Shown: positions 19,944 to 29,077 of the stretch, piece after piece
Layout of the letters: each line of letters starts with the position of its first letter
How positions within the stretch are numbered: the stretch's first letter is position 1
NCBI RefSeq assembly: GCF_019636135.1
Contig: NZ_JAHBYD010000022.1
Span: 26,213-90,212, forward strand
Source: Phenylobacterium sp.
GTDB lineage: Bacteria > Pseudomonadota > Alphaproteobacteria > Caulobacterales > Caulobacteraceae
Direction of reading: 5' to 3'
Length of the DNA stretch: 64,000 nt
Notes under the pieces: model-generated
Told to the model about the DNA's origin: nothing
Database searches by the model: none
What the model saw: the letters and a program-made list of their open reading frames with translations, nothing else
Translations under genes and position numbers: made by a program

Positions 19944-21602
19944 ATGTTCGACGTGATCGTGCGGGGCGGGACGGTGGTCGACGGGACCGGCGCGCCAGGC
20001 TTCGCCGGCGACGTGGCGGTCAAGGACGGGCGCATCGCCGCCGTCGGGCAGATCTCGGGCGAAGCGCGGACCGTCGTGGACGCCAGGGGCCGCGTCGTGG
20101 CGCCCGGCTTCATCGACCCGCACACCCACTTCGACGTGCAACTGCTCTGGGACGGGGCGGCGCGCCCGGCCCTGGAGCACGGCGTCACCTGCGTGGTGCC
20201 CGGCAACTGCTCGCTGTCGCTGGCGCCGCTGAAGGCCGACGACCGCAAGGCCGTCGTCGGCATGTTCCAGCAGATCGAGGAGATGCCGCCCGAGGCCTTC
20301 ACCACCGCCTTCGAATGGACCTGGGAAGACTTCGCCGGCTACCGCGCCGCCATTGAGAAGGGCCTGTCGATCAACGTCGCCCCACTGGTCGGCCACAGCG
20401 TGATCCGCCTCTGGGTCATGGGCCCGGCCTCGCAGGAGCGCGCCGCGTTCCCCGACGAGATCGCCGCCATGCAGGCGCTGCTGCGCGAGTGCCTGAAGGC
20501 GGGCGCGGTCGGCCTCTCCACCAGCTTCGTGGACCTGGACGCGCACGGCAAGCCCGTGCCCAGCCGCTATGCCCAGTTCGACGAGCTGGACGCGCTCTGC
20601 GCCGTGCTGGGCGAGTTCGGCCGCATGCTGCAGGTGGTGCCCGAGTTCTACGCCACCGACATCACCATCGCGCGGATCGACCAGCTCGCGGAGCTCTCGA
20701 TCCGGCACGGCATCCCCACCACCTTCTCGCCGCTGTTCGACACGCTCGCCGTGCCGGACAACGCCGAGCGCGCCATCGCCCGCGTCGAGGAGCAGTTCGC
20801 CCGCGGCGCCCGCGTCTGGCCGCAGATGCAGACGCGGCCGATCGACATCAGCTTCAGCCTGCTGCGCCCCAGCCTGTTCTTCGCCCGGCTGCCGCGCTGG
20901 GTGCGGATCCTGCGCCAGCCGTTGGAGCAGCGCGTGGCGGCGCTCACCGACCCCGACACCCGCGCCAAGATGCTGGCCGACCTCGGGCCCGACGGCGGCG
21001 AGGCGATGTTCGGCCGCCTGGTCGCCCGCGGCGGCGACGCCTGCCCGCCCGAGTACGTCGGCAAGACCCTGTCGGAGATCGCCCGGCTGCGCGGCCAGCC
21101 GGCCGGCCTGGCGCTGATCAAGCTCTCCTTGGAGAACGGCCTGGACGTCGCCTTCCTGTCGGCCAGCCAGGGCCACCAGTCCACCGACCGCATCGGCCCG
21201 ATGCTGGCCCACCCGCTGGTGCATATCGGCGCCAGCGACGGCGGGGCGCACCTGGCCTCGTTCTCGACCTACGGCGACACCGGCTACCTGTTCTCGGAGT
21301 TCGTGCGCAAGGCGGGCGCGATGAGCCTGGAGAAGGCGGTCGCCAAGATCACCTCCGAGACGGCCGACATCTGGGGCCTGAAGGACCGCGGCCGCCTCGC
21401 GCCCGGCCAGTGCGCCGACATCGTGGTGTTCGACGCCGACGCCATCGACCGCGGCGACGAACTGCCCGCCTTCGACATGCCGGGCGACGGCATGCGCTAT
21501 GTCCGCGCCGCCAGGGGCGTGGACACGGTGCTGGTCAACGGCGAGGTGGCCTATGCGCAAGGCGCCTACACCGCGAGCCGCTCGGGCGTCGTCTGCGTCT
21601 GA
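19944..21602 (+). CDS. N-acyl-D-amino-acid deacylase-like amidohydrolase
   Basis: 552 residues of the amidohydrolase superfamily. Metal ligands are visible as HTHFD (near residue 65), the D-aminoacylase-type cysteine in PGNCSLS, a later GHS, and the catalytic aspartate region HIGASDGGAHLASF. The last ~60 residues complete the beta-sandwich (GRLAPGQCADIVVFDAD). D-aminoacylases remove the acyl group from N-acyl-D-amino acids, using zinc. The substrate here may differ. The ATG at 19944 follows CAGGAGGC, a strong ribosome site. Confidence 0.85.
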   Translation: MFDVIVRGGTVVDGTGAPGFAGDVAVKDGRIAAVGQISGEARTVVDARGRVVAPGFIDPHTHFDVQLLWDGAARPALEHGVTCVVPGNCSLSLAPLKADDRKAVVGMFQQIEEMPPEAFTTAFEWTWEDFAGYRAAIEKGLSINVAPLVGHSVIRLWVMGPASQERAAFPDEIAAMQALLRECLKAGAVGLSTSFVDLDAHGKPVPSRYAQFDELDALCAVLGEFGRMLQVVPEFYATDITIARIDQLAELSIRHGIPTTFSPLFDTLAVPDNAERAIARVEEQFARGARVWPQMQTRPIDISFSLLRPSLFFARLPRWVRILRQPLEQRVAALTDPDTRAKMLADLGPDGGEAMFGRLVARGGDACPPEYVGKTLSEIARLRGQPAGLALIKLSLENGLDVAFLSASQGHQSTDRIGPMLAHPLVHIGASDGGAHLASFSTYGDTGYLFSEFVRKAGAMSLEKAVAKITSETADIWGLKDRGRLAPGQCADIVVFDADAIDRGDELPAFDMPGDGMRYVRAARGVDTVLVNGEVAYAQGAYTASRSGVVCV

Positions 21603-21758
21603 CCGTCGCTACCTCTCACCTCCCGCCACTTCGCGCGGGAGGTAAAAGAGCGCTCGCACGAGACGCGAATACTTAACGAGAAGTTAACACGCCACGCTCT
21701 CGCCATGTCGTTCGGGGCGGACGGACGCACTTTCGCCTAACATTATTGTGCAACTGGA

Positions 21759-21784
21759 GGAACTGACGAACTCAATCTTCTGTT
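21759..21784 (+). promoter_or_regulatory. Possible EcfG (general stress) promoter
   Basis: GGAAC (21759-21763), 17 bp, then TGTT (21781-21784). The alphaproteobacterial general stress sigma factor EcfG recognises GGAAC-N16-17-CGTT; only one base of the -10 box differs. It lies 76 bp before the ATG of the HisKA_2 kinase. Confidence 0.45.
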
Positions 21785-21859
21785 GTAGGATCGCCGGCGG
21801 TGCAGAAGGTCACTGTCCCCATAGCAGGAACAAGCTTCACCGTAGAGAACGAGCCCCCG

Positions 21860-22570
21860 ATGTTCTCAGCCGCCACATCCTCCGATCCGGGCGTCGCCCG
21901 TGAGCTCAGCAACGCCCGCACGCGCCTGGCCGTGCAGGAGCGCGAGATCCAGGAACTGAACCACCGCGTGGCCAACAGCCTGCAACTGGCCGCCGACATG
22001 CTGGTGTTCGAACAGCTCCGGTCGCGCGACCCGCAGGCCACCGCCGCGCTGGAGGCCAGCCGCGCCCGGCTCGTCGCCGTCGGCGAACTGCACCGCTACC
22101 TGCACGAGCACGCCGGCAAGGCCTCGGTCGAGCTGGCGCCGTTCCTGACGGGCCTCTGCCAGGCGATCGCCGCCTCGACGGGCCTGGCGTGCTCGGCGCA
22201 GGCCGACCTGACCGCCGTCTCCGGCGACATGGCCCAGCAGCTCGGCATCGCCATCAACGAGTTCGCCATCAACGCCGCCAAGCACGCCTACGACGGCAAG
22301 CCGGGCGGCCAGCTCACCGTCACCGCCCGGCGCGAGGGCTACGACCTCGTCCTCAGCGTCGCCGACGCGGGCAAGGGCCTGGCGAACGGCCTGCAACGCG
22401 CGGGCGTGGGCGGCGGCCTGGGCATGTCGATCGTCGCCGCCATCGTGCGCGACCTGAAGGGCGCCCTGACCGTGCAGAGCGACGCCGGCGTCTGCTTCAC
22501 CATCCGCGCCCCGGTGGCGACGGCCGCGCCGCGCGTCGACCGCTCGTTCCAGGCCTGGGCGGGCGACTAA
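21860..22570 (+). CDS. HisKA_2-type sensor histidine kinase
   Basis: 236 residues from ATG 21860; a GTG at 21800 would add 20. A short coiled coil (RELSNARTRLAVQEREIQE) precedes the phospho-acceptor His35 in ELNHRVANSLQLAADML, the HisKA_2 signature. The ATPase has AINEFAINAAKHAY (N box) and SVADAGKGL / GGGLGMSIVAAIV (G boxes). It has no sensor domain or membrane segment, so it must receive input from a partner. Such kinases in Caulobacterales often feed the PhyR-EcfG general stress pathway, and the EcfG-like promoter upstream fits that. Confidence 0.85.
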   Translation: MFSAATSSDPGVARELSNARTRLAVQEREIQELNHRVANSLQLAADMLVFEQLRSRDPQATAALEASRARLVAVGELHRYLHEHAGKASVELAPFLTGLCQAIAASTGLACSAQADLTAVSGDMAQQLGIAINEFAINAAKHAYDGKPGGQLTVTARREGYDLVLSVADAGKGLANGLQRAGVGGGLGMSIVAAIVRDLKGALTVQSDAGVCFTIRAPVATAAPRVDRSFQAWAGD

Positions 22571-22632
22571 GGCCAATCAGCGCCCTTCTCCCGTAGGGGG
22601 ATAAGTGGCGCGGCATGCGCCGCAGGCGCCCT

Positions 22633-22738
22633 GATTCCCACCACGAAGGACACGAAGATCACGAAGGGTCCGAGAAGCGCGCTGCGCCCAGCCCATCCGC
22701 GGCGCCTTCGTGATCTTCGTGTTCTTCGTGGTTGAATC
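22633..22738. repeat. Palindromic repeat, GATTCAACCA family, copy 3 (reverse orientation)
   Basis: GATTCCCACCACGAAGGACACGAAGATCACGAAGG on one side and CGTGATCTTCGTGTTCTTCGTGGTTGAATC on the other, given here in short parts only. The shared loop AAGCGCGCTGCGC is reversed relative to copies 1 and 2. It fills the gap between two convergent genes. Downstream, a smaller GTCATTCCCC-type hairpin (22804-22831) precedes the MerR stop. Confidence 0.8.
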
Positions 22739-22854
22739 GACACAGCGCTGGCGCGCCAACGCAGATCGAAGGTTCGCACGACCTCATCCGGCGCTGCGCG
22801 CGCCACCCCGGATCAAGTCCGGGGAATGACGTACTTGGTTGGGTCCGCGGTAGG

Positions 22855-23289
22855 TCAGGGATCCAGGTCGGCGGCGTCGGGGTACTGGCGCGACAGCCGG
22901 TCGGAGGCGACCTGCAGCAGGCGGATGGCCTCGTCCACTTCCTCGCGCTGCCGGACGAGCTGGGCCACGCGGCGCTTGTGGATCTTCAGGGCCTCGGCGT
23001 CCTGGGCGGCCGAGCCCTCCTCGTCGTAGGCGTCGAGGATGTCGCGGATCTCGGCGATGGAGAAGCCGACGCGGCGGCCGCGCATGATGAGCTGCAGGCG
23101 GGCGCGGTCCTTGTAGGAATAGACCCGCGCCGTGTCGCGCCGGGTGGGCGAGAGCAGCCCCTGCTCCTCGTAGAACCTGAGCGCCCGCGGCGTGGCGCCG
23201 AACTCGCGGCAGAGCTGGGTGATCGAATAGGTCCGGTACGGCGGACGACGCAGGTTGAGCAGCAGCGACACCTTGTTCTCCTCCCTCAC
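22855..23289 (-). CDS. MerR-family regulator (LiuR-like)
   Basis: 144 residues from a GTG that overlaps the stop of the acyl-CoA dehydrogenase. The helix-turn-helix YSITQLCREFGATPRALRFYEEQGLLSPTRR, wing residues RVYSYKDRARLQLI, and a C-terminal coiled coil (AEALKIHKRRVAQLVRQREEVDEAI) are all visible. It has none of the metal-binding cysteines of heavy-metal MerR proteins. It matches the LiuR type, which controls leucine/isovalerate and other acyl-CoA degradation genes, consistent with the dehydrogenase upstream in the same operon. Confidence 0.85.
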   Translation of the reverse strand: MREENKVSLLLNLRRPPYRTYSITQLCREFGATPRALRFYEEQGLLSPTRRDTARVYSYKDRARLQLIMRGRRVGFSIAEIRDILDAYDEEGSAAQDAEALKIHKRRVAQLVRQREEVDEAIRLLQVASDRLSRQYPDAADLDP

Positions 23290-24467
23290 AGCCCGAGCAC
23301 CAGCCGGGCGATGATGTCTCTCTGGATCTCGTTGGAGCCGCCGTAGATCGAGGCGGCCCGGTTGTTCAGGTAGCGCGGCATGGCCACGAGGCCGGCCTCC
23401 GGCCCGACCGGCTCGACGTTGGAGCCGGCGAGGCGCGCGGCGGGCTGGTCGACGCCCGCGTAGGGCCCGAGCGCGGCGACGGAGATCTCGTCCACCCGCT
23501 GCATCGCCTCCGTGCCGTTGATCTTCAGCATCGAGGAGGCCGGGCCCGGGTTCCCGCCCCCCGCCAGCGCCGAGAGCACGCGGCGCTCGGAGACGTCGAT
23601 GGCGGTCACCGCGATCTGCGCCTCGGCGACGCGGCGGCGATGCCAGCGGTCCTCGCCGTGGGCGGCCTCGGCGATCCTGTCCGCCCGCGCCAGCCCGACC
23701 TGGAGGCCGGGCGCCGAGCCCCCGCCCCGCTCGAACTCCAGCAGGTACTTGGCCACCGTCCAGCCCTGGTTCTCCTCGCCGACGCGGCCCGTCTTGGGCA
23801 CGCGGACGTTGTCGAAGAAGACCTGGTTCACCTCATGCTCGCCGGCCAGGGTGATGATCGGCTTCACCTCGATGCCGGGCGTGTCCATCTCCAGCAGCAG
23901 GAAGGTGATCCCGGCCTGCGGCTTGCCGCCGGCGTCGGTGCGCACGAGGCAGAACATGCGGTTGGCGTGCTGGGCGTGCGTCGTCCAGATCTTCGACCCG
24001 GAGAGAACGTAGTGATCTCCGTCGCTTACGGCCTTGAGTTGGAGCGAGGCGAGGTCCGATCCACTGCCCGGCTCGGAGTAGCCCTGGCACCAGTAGTCCT
24101 CGCCCGAGAGGATGCGCGGCAGGTAGAACGCCTTCTGCCCGGGCGTGCCGTAGCCCATGATCACCGGAGCGACCATCTTCAGGCCCATCGGCGCGAGGCT
24201 GGGCGTTCCGGCGCGTGCGCACTCGGCGGCGAAGATCGCGCGCTGGACTTCGTTCCAGCCCGGCCCGCCGTACTCCCGGGGCCACGACGGCGCGGCCCAG
24301 CCCCTGGCGTGCAGGATCCTCTGCCAGGGCAGGCTGTGCTCCGGATCGCAGAAGACGGAGGTGAGCCTGCGGCCCGCCTCGCGCAGCTCGGGCGTCAGGT
24401 TCTCGTCCAGGAAGGTCCGGACCTCGTCGCGGAAGGCGAGGTCCTCGGGGCTCAGGTCCAGGTCCAT
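23286..24467 (-). CDS. Acyl-CoA dehydrogenase
   Basis: 393 residues. The FAD and substrate-binding segments are visible: CQGYSEPGSGSDLASLQ, GSKIWTTHAQHANRMFCLVRT, and the C-terminal YGGSNEIQRDIIARLVLGL. The protein belongs to the longer-chain or aromatic-side-chain branch (FadE-type) rather than the short-chain enzymes. The catalytic base position was not resolved. It forms an operon with the LiuR-like gene through an ATG/TGA-type overlap, suggesting a branched-chain or fatty-acid role. Divergent from the CHAT gene. Confidence 0.9.
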   Translation of the reverse strand: MDLDLSPEDLAFRDEVRTFLDENLTPELREAGRRLTSVFCDPEHSLPWQRILHARGWAAPSWPREYGGPGWNEVQRAIFAAECARAGTPSLAPMGLKMVAPVIMGYGTPGQKAFYLPRILSGEDYWCQGYSEPGSGSDLASLQLKAVSDGDHYVLSGSKIWTTHAQHANRMFCLVRTDAGGKPQAGITFLLLEMDTPGIEVKPIITLAGEHEVNQVFFDNVRVPKTGRVGEENQGWTVAKYLLEFERGGGSAPGLQVGLARADRIAEAAHGEDRWHRRRVAEAQIAVTAIDVSERRVLSALAGGGNPGPASSMLKINGTEAMQRVDEISVAALGPYAGVDQPAARLAGSNVEPVGPEAGLVAMPRYLNNRAASIYGGSNEIQRDIIARLVLGL

Positions 24468-24645
24468 CGGGGCGAAGATTGAGGCGGCCCGGAACCTAAA
24501 ACAAGTTCTGAAAATCGTTGTCGCAGCGGCAACCCGTGACGGAAACCTGCAAAAAATCCTCGATCGCGGCGTCTCGTCCCATGCGTCCTCGCGCGGAGAG
24601 CGAGTAGGTTCAACGCGTGGGAGATTCTTAGCGGACGGGAGCGGG

Positions 24646-27600
24646 ATGCGCCCGGAACACTGGCGGGCGCGCCTGACGGGCGCGGCGCTCATGCTTGCGG
24701 CCCTGTCGGGCGCGGCCACCGCCGCGCCGGAGGCGATGCTGCGCGCGCCCACGCCGAAGGAAGCGGCCGATTGGAAGCAGCTCGTCGCCGAGGCCGAGGC
24801 GGCCCGCGCCGCCGGCGACTGGAGCCGGCTGGAGAAGGTGACCCGCCAGCGCGCCGCGCTCGAGAGCAGGACCTTCGGGCCGGAAGCGCCGACCACCGCG
24901 GCCTCATGGTCCTGGATCGGCCAGGCGCTGGTGAAGCGCGGCCGCGACGCCGACGCCGAGCCCTACTTCCGGCGCGCCCTCGAAGCCTCGCGGAAGACCC
25001 TGGGCGAGCGGGACCCGCAGACCCTGCTGGCGCTCGCCAACCTGGCCGGGGTGCATGAGCGGCAGGGGCGGTTCGGCGACGCCGAGCCGCTGCGCCGCCA
25101 GCTCCTGACCGCCACGCGCGCCCTGTTCGGCGAGAGGGGGCCCGAGGCGGCCGCCGCGTCTGTGGCCCTCGCCGACGTGCTGCGCGCCGACATGAAGGCC
25201 GCCCAGGCCGAGCCCCTCTACCGCCTGGCCCTCGACATCGACACCCGCGCGTTCGGCGACAAGGACCCGCGCCTGGCGCAGGACCTGGGGAGCCTCGGGG
25301 CCACGCTGGACGAGTTGGGCCGCCACGCCGAGGCCGAACCGATGCTGCGCCGGGCGCTCACGCTGCGCCGCGCGGCTTTCGGCGAGCGCGACGCCGCCAC
25401 CGCCCAGGCCTACGCCCGCGTCGCCGCCAACCTGGACGCCCAGGGCCGCCACGTGGAGGCCGAGCCGCTCTACCGGATGGCGCTGGCCACGGACCGCGAC
25501 GTGCGCGGCCCGAACCATCCGGCGACCGCCGCCGACACCGCCGAGCTGGGCGCGAACCTCGCCGCGCAGGGCCGCCACGACGCGGCCGAGCCGCTGCTGC
25601 GCAGGGCGCTGGACATCCGCCGCAAGGCGCTGGGCGACAAGCACTTCGACACCGGCGTCAGCTACGCGGCGCTCGCCGACACCCTGGCCGCCCGCGGCAA
25701 GGCCCGCGAGGCCGAGAAGCTGCACAGGAAGGCGCTGGAGATCGTCGTGGCCGCTCGGGGCGAGAAGAGCCCCGCCGCCGCCGACGCGCAGGCGGGCCTG
25801 GGCGCGGACCTCACCGCCCGCAGCCGCTACGCCGAGGCGCGGCCACACCTGGAAAAGGCCCTGGAAGTCCGCCGCGCCGTCCTGGGCGAGCGGCACCCGG
25901 CCACGGCCAGGGCGCTGGATGCGCTGGCCGACAACCGGCACAGGCTGTCCGACAACGGGCAGGCCGAGGCCTACGCCTCGCAGGCCGTGGCGATCGTGCG
26001 CGCGCGCCGCAGCGCCGACCTGAAGGCCGCGGGCTCCGACCCCGACGCCGCCATCCGCCGCGCCCGCGCCGACGCCGAGGGCGGCCACGGCGAGGAGCCG
26101 GTCTTCCGCCGCTACCTGCGCGTGGCCTGGCTGGCGGCGAAGGAGCGGCCCGGCGAGTTCGGCCGGCTGCAGGACGCGGCCTTCACCGCCGCGCAGGACC
26201 TGGAGGTCTCGCCGGCCGCCCGCGCGCTGGCCCAGACCGCCGCCCGCGCCGCCTTCAGCCGCCAGGCCGCCGCCGGCGACGCCCGCGTGCGCCAGGCGCT
26301 GGCCGGCCAGGTCCGCCAGATCGAGGGCCAGCTCATCGAGGCCCTGCCGCAGAACGATCCCGCCAAGGCCGCCCGCGTCGGCGCCGCCCTCGACGCCGTG
26401 GGCCGCGAGCTCGCGGGCCTCGACGCGAAGCTCGCCAGGGACAATCCGCGATACGCCGAGATCATCGCCCCCCAGGCCCTGACGCTGGCCCAGGCCCAGA
26501 AGCGGCTGCGGCCGGGCGAAGGGCTGCTGCTGATCGTGCCGCTGGGCGACGACGTGCATGTGTTCGCGGTCTCCAGGACCCGCGTGGCCTGGAACCGCGT
26601 GGCCGGCGGCCAGGCCAGCCTGGAGAAGCGGCTGAAGGCGCTGCGCTGCCAGATGGACGACGAGTCCTGCGGCCGCATCGGCCCGCCGGGGAAGCTGCCG
26701 GCCTACGACGTGCAGACCGCCTACGGCGTCTACAGGGACCTGATCGCGCCGGTGGAAGACGGCCTGGCGGGCGTCGAGCGCCTGTTCGTCACCGCGTCGG
26801 GCGCGCTGGGCGGGATTCCGCTGGGCGTGCTGCCGGTGTCGCTGCCGCCGCAGGACCGCAACGGCGCGGCGCTGGGGCCCGTGGGCTGGCTCGCCGACCG
26901 CTACGCGCTGACCACGCTCCCCGCCGTCGCCAGCCTGCGTGCGGGCGCGCCCAGCAAGCGGCCCGCGGGCCAGCGGTGGGCCTTCGTGGGCTTCGGCGAC
27001 CCGGCGCTCACCGGTCCGCAGCCGGCCGCGCGGCGCCTGGCCGATCCGAAGCAGCTCGCCGCCGCCTTCGCGCCGCTGCCGGGCTCCGCCGACGAGCTGA
27101 AGGCGATGGCCAGGACGCTGGGCGCGCCGCCGACCAGCCTGAAGCTGGGCGCGAAGGCGACCGAGACGGCGATCAAGACCTCGACCGACCTGCCCCGCGC
27201 GAACGTCGTCGCCTTCGCCACGCACGGGCTGCTCTCACGGCAGATCCAGGGCCTGGACGAGCCGGGGCTCGTGCTGACGCCGCCCGCCAGGGCGACGGCG
27301 CAGGACGACGGCGTGCTGACCGCCTCCGAGGCCGCGGCCCTCGACCTCTCCGCCGACTGGGTGATCCTCTCGGCCTGCAACACCGCCGGCGCCGACGGCC
27401 AGCCGGGGTCGGACAACCTCTCGGGGCTGGCGCGGGCCTTCCTCTACGCCGGGGCGCGCGCGCTGCTGGTCAGCCACTGGCGGGTGTTCGACGACTCGAC
27501 GGCCGCGCTGACGGTGCAGACGCTCGCGATCCAGCGCGCCGACCCCAAGCTCACCAAGGCCCAAGCCCTGCAGCGCGCCATGCGCGTCGTCCGCACCGGC

Positions 27601-27693
27601 CGCACGCTCGACGGCAAGCCCCTGCCCGGCTGGCGGCCGGAGTGGTCCCACCCCGCCTACTGGGCGCCCTTCGTGGTGATCGCGGCCGACTAG
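24646..27693 (+). CDS. Exported TPR-CHAT caspase-like protease
   Basis: 1015 residues. An N-terminal signal peptide (LTGAALMLAALSGAATAAPEA) is followed by about nine tetratricopeptide repeats of the Kinesin-light-chain type (residues ~70-470), each with the LGERDP..A.AL..L spacing. A linker leads to a CHAT domain. The caspase-type dyad is complete: His860 in FATHGLL and Cys911 in SACNTAG. CHAT domains are cysteine proteases of the separase/caspase clan. An exported one with TPRs could cut a partner on the outside of the membrane, but the target is unknown. It converges on the SleB-like hydrolase with three bases between stop codons. Confidence 0.88.
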   Translation: MRPEHWRARLTGAALMLAALSGAATAAPEAMLRAPTPKEAADWKQLVAEAEAARAAGDWSRLEKVTRQRAALESRTFGPEAPTTAASWSWIGQALVKRGRDADAEPYFRRALEASRKTLGERDPQTLLALANLAGVHERQGRFGDAEPLRRQLLTATRALFGERGPEAAAASVALADVLRADMKAAQAEPLYRLALDIDTRAFGDKDPRLAQDLGSLGATLDELGRHAEAEPMLRRALTLRRAAFGERDAATAQAYARVAANLDAQGRHVEAEPLYRMALATDRDVRGPNHPATAADTAELGANLAAQGRHDAAEPLLRRALDIRRKALGDKHFDTGVSYAALADTLAARGKAREAEKLHRKALEIVVAARGEKSPAAADAQAGLGADLTARSRYAEARPHLEKALEVRRAVLGERHPATARALDALADNRHRLSDNGQAEAYASQAVAIVRARRSADLKAAGSDPDAAIRRARADAEGGHGEEPVFRRYLRVAWLAAKERPGEFGRLQDAAFTAAQDLEVSPAARALAQTAARAAFSRQAAAGDARVRQALAGQVRQIEGQLIEALPQNDPAKAARVGAALDAVGRELAGLDAKLARDNPRYAEIIAPQALTLAQAQKRLRPGEGLLLIVPLGDDVHVFAVSRTRVAWNRVAGGQASLEKRLKALRCQMDDESCGRIGPPGKLPAYDVQTAYGVYRDLIAPVEDGLAGVERLFVTASGALGGIPLGVLPVSLPPQDRNGAALGPVGWLADRYALTTLPAVASLRAGAPSKRPAGQRWAFVGFGDPALTGPQPAARRLADPKQLAAAFAPLPGSADELKAMARTLGAPPTSLKLGAKATETAIKTSTDLPRANVVAFATHGLLSRQIQGLDEPGLVLTPPARATAQDDGVLTASEAAALDLSADWVILSACNTAGADGQPGSDNLSGLARAFLYAGARALLVSHWRVFDDSTAALTVQTLAIQRADPKLTKAQALQRAMRVVRTGRTLDGKPLPGWRPEWSHPAYWAPFVVIAAD

Positions 27694-27702
27694 GTCCTAG
27701 TC
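27688..27702. other. Palindrome containing both stop codons of two convergent genes
   Basis: GACTAG-GTC-CTAGTC. The TAG at 27691-27693 ends the CHAT gene and the complementary TAG at 27699-27697 ends the SleB-like gene. The 6-bp arms are too weak to be a terminator alone. Confidence 0.6.
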
Positions 27703-28938
27703 CGTCGCGGCGGGCCCGGCCTGGGCGGTGGCGGACTGGGCCCCGGCCGCCTTGGCGTCGAGGCCGCGCTCGACGGCCTCAAGGCTCTTGTTGATCCGCT
27801 GGATCTCTTCCGCCGTCGGCTGGCGGCGCGTGGACATCAGGACCCCCATCACCCGCTTGCGCTCGCCGCCCGGGACGTTCGGATCGACCACCGAATAGGT
27901 CCGCACCTCGCCCGCCACCGCCAGGGTGATCTTGCGTTCGGTCAGTTGCGCCTCGGTCTGCGGCGGGAAGAGGTCGTCGCCCTGGATGCGCCGGTCGACG
28001 CCGCCCAGCACCGCCGGGGCGAGGTAGGCCTCGTTGCCCGCATAGCGGCCGGTGAACGCCTGCGGCTCGCCCCACGGCCCGGTCCAGCGGTAGAAGATGT
28101 GCTGGCCCACCTGGGTCATCTTCACCAGCGTCGGCGCCCAGTACGGGGCCACGTACTGGGCGTGATAGTGCGTGGCCGAGCCCACGCCCTTGTCGACGTA
28201 GCCGTTCAGCGCCCGCTCGGCGACCGCGCGGGCCCGGGTCCACAGCGCCGCCATCGGCTTGTAGCGGAGCGAGCCGTCGCAGGTGAAGGTGAACTGGCAG
28301 CCCGTGGCGCGCGCCGAGCCCTGGTAGACCACGCCGCACACGCTCTTCGGATAGGCCGGATGACGCAGGCGGTTCAGCACGACCTGGGCGACGGCCTCCT
28401 GCCCCACCTCGGGCTCGCGGGCGGCCTCGTAGTAGACGGCCTCGCTCAGGCACTGGACGGCGCGCGCGCGATCCTCGTCGGCGCCCTTCAGGACGAAAGG
28501 CCGCATCGGCCGGATCGGCAGGGTGGCGAACGGGCGGAGCGCGTTCAGCTCCTCGGCGGTCTGGCCCTGCGCCTCCGCCTCGGTGAAGCCGAGGTCGGGC
28601 AGGTGGGCGAGGTCGAGCTTGTTCCAGCCGGTCGCGCGGCCCCAGGTGTCCGGCGCGCGCGAGCCGGGATCGTGCCGCAGCGCCAGCGCCCGCATGGCGG
28701 GGTCCATCGACGAGGCCAGCTTGTAGAGCCCCGCGTCCGAGAGCCCGCGCGAGGCGAACCGCGCCTTCTCCTTCGCGGAGAACCCGTCCCTGGGCGCGCA
28801 CGCAGGACCGGCCAGCAGGGCCGTCAGGACCAGGGCGGCCCCGGCCTTCGTCCAGCCCGGACGAGACCTGTTCCAGCGCGCGGATGCCAGGGGAGCTCCC
28901 CTCCGTGGTTGACCCAAAGCCGTCGCATATAGGCGCAT
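27697..28938 (-). CDS. SleB-type cell wall hydrolase
   Basis: About 413 residues. An N-terminal hydrophobic signal (AGAALVLTALLAGPACAP) is followed by a ~60-residue linker and the Hydrolase_2/SleB domain (CLSEAVYYEAAREPEVGQEAVAQVVLNRL ... CQFTFTCDGSL). The glutamate in EAVYYEA is the expected lytic transglycosylase residue. Such enzymes cleave peptidoglycan between MurNAc and GlcNAc. The C-terminal ~120 residues are unrelated to the catalytic domain. The start at 28938 is chosen by the signal peptide, but is not certain. A paralogue lies at 38979-39980. Confidence 0.85.
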   Translation of the reverse strand: MRLYATALGQPRRGAPLASARWNRSRPGWTKAGAALVLTALLAGPACAPRDGFSAKEKARFASRGLSDAGLYKLASSMDPAMRALALRHDPGSRAPDTWGRATGWNKLDLAHLPDLGFTEAEAQGQTAEELNALRPFATLPIRPMRPFVLKGADEDRARAVQCLSEAVYYEAAREPEVGQEAVAQVVLNRLRHPAYPKSVCGVVYQGSARATGCQFTFTCDGSLRYKPMAALWTRARAVAERALNGYVDKGVGSATHYHAQYVAPYWAPTLVKMTQVGQHIFYRWTGPWGEPQAFTGRYAGNEAYLAPAVLGGVDRRIQGDDLFPPQTEAQLTERKITLAVAGEVRTYSVVDPNVPGGERKRVMGVLMSTRRQPTAEEIQRINKSLEAVERGLDAKAAGAQSATAQAGPAATD

Positions 28939-29077
28939 ACCGGCGGCATTTGGACCCCCGCGGGGCAAAAACCGTGCAAGTTGCGACACTGCGGACATCT
29001 CGTCTCAGGGCGCGGCTACGCGGTTGCAACCGCCTCGGACGCATCACATCCTGGGGGCGAGAGGGGTGCTCACCGCC

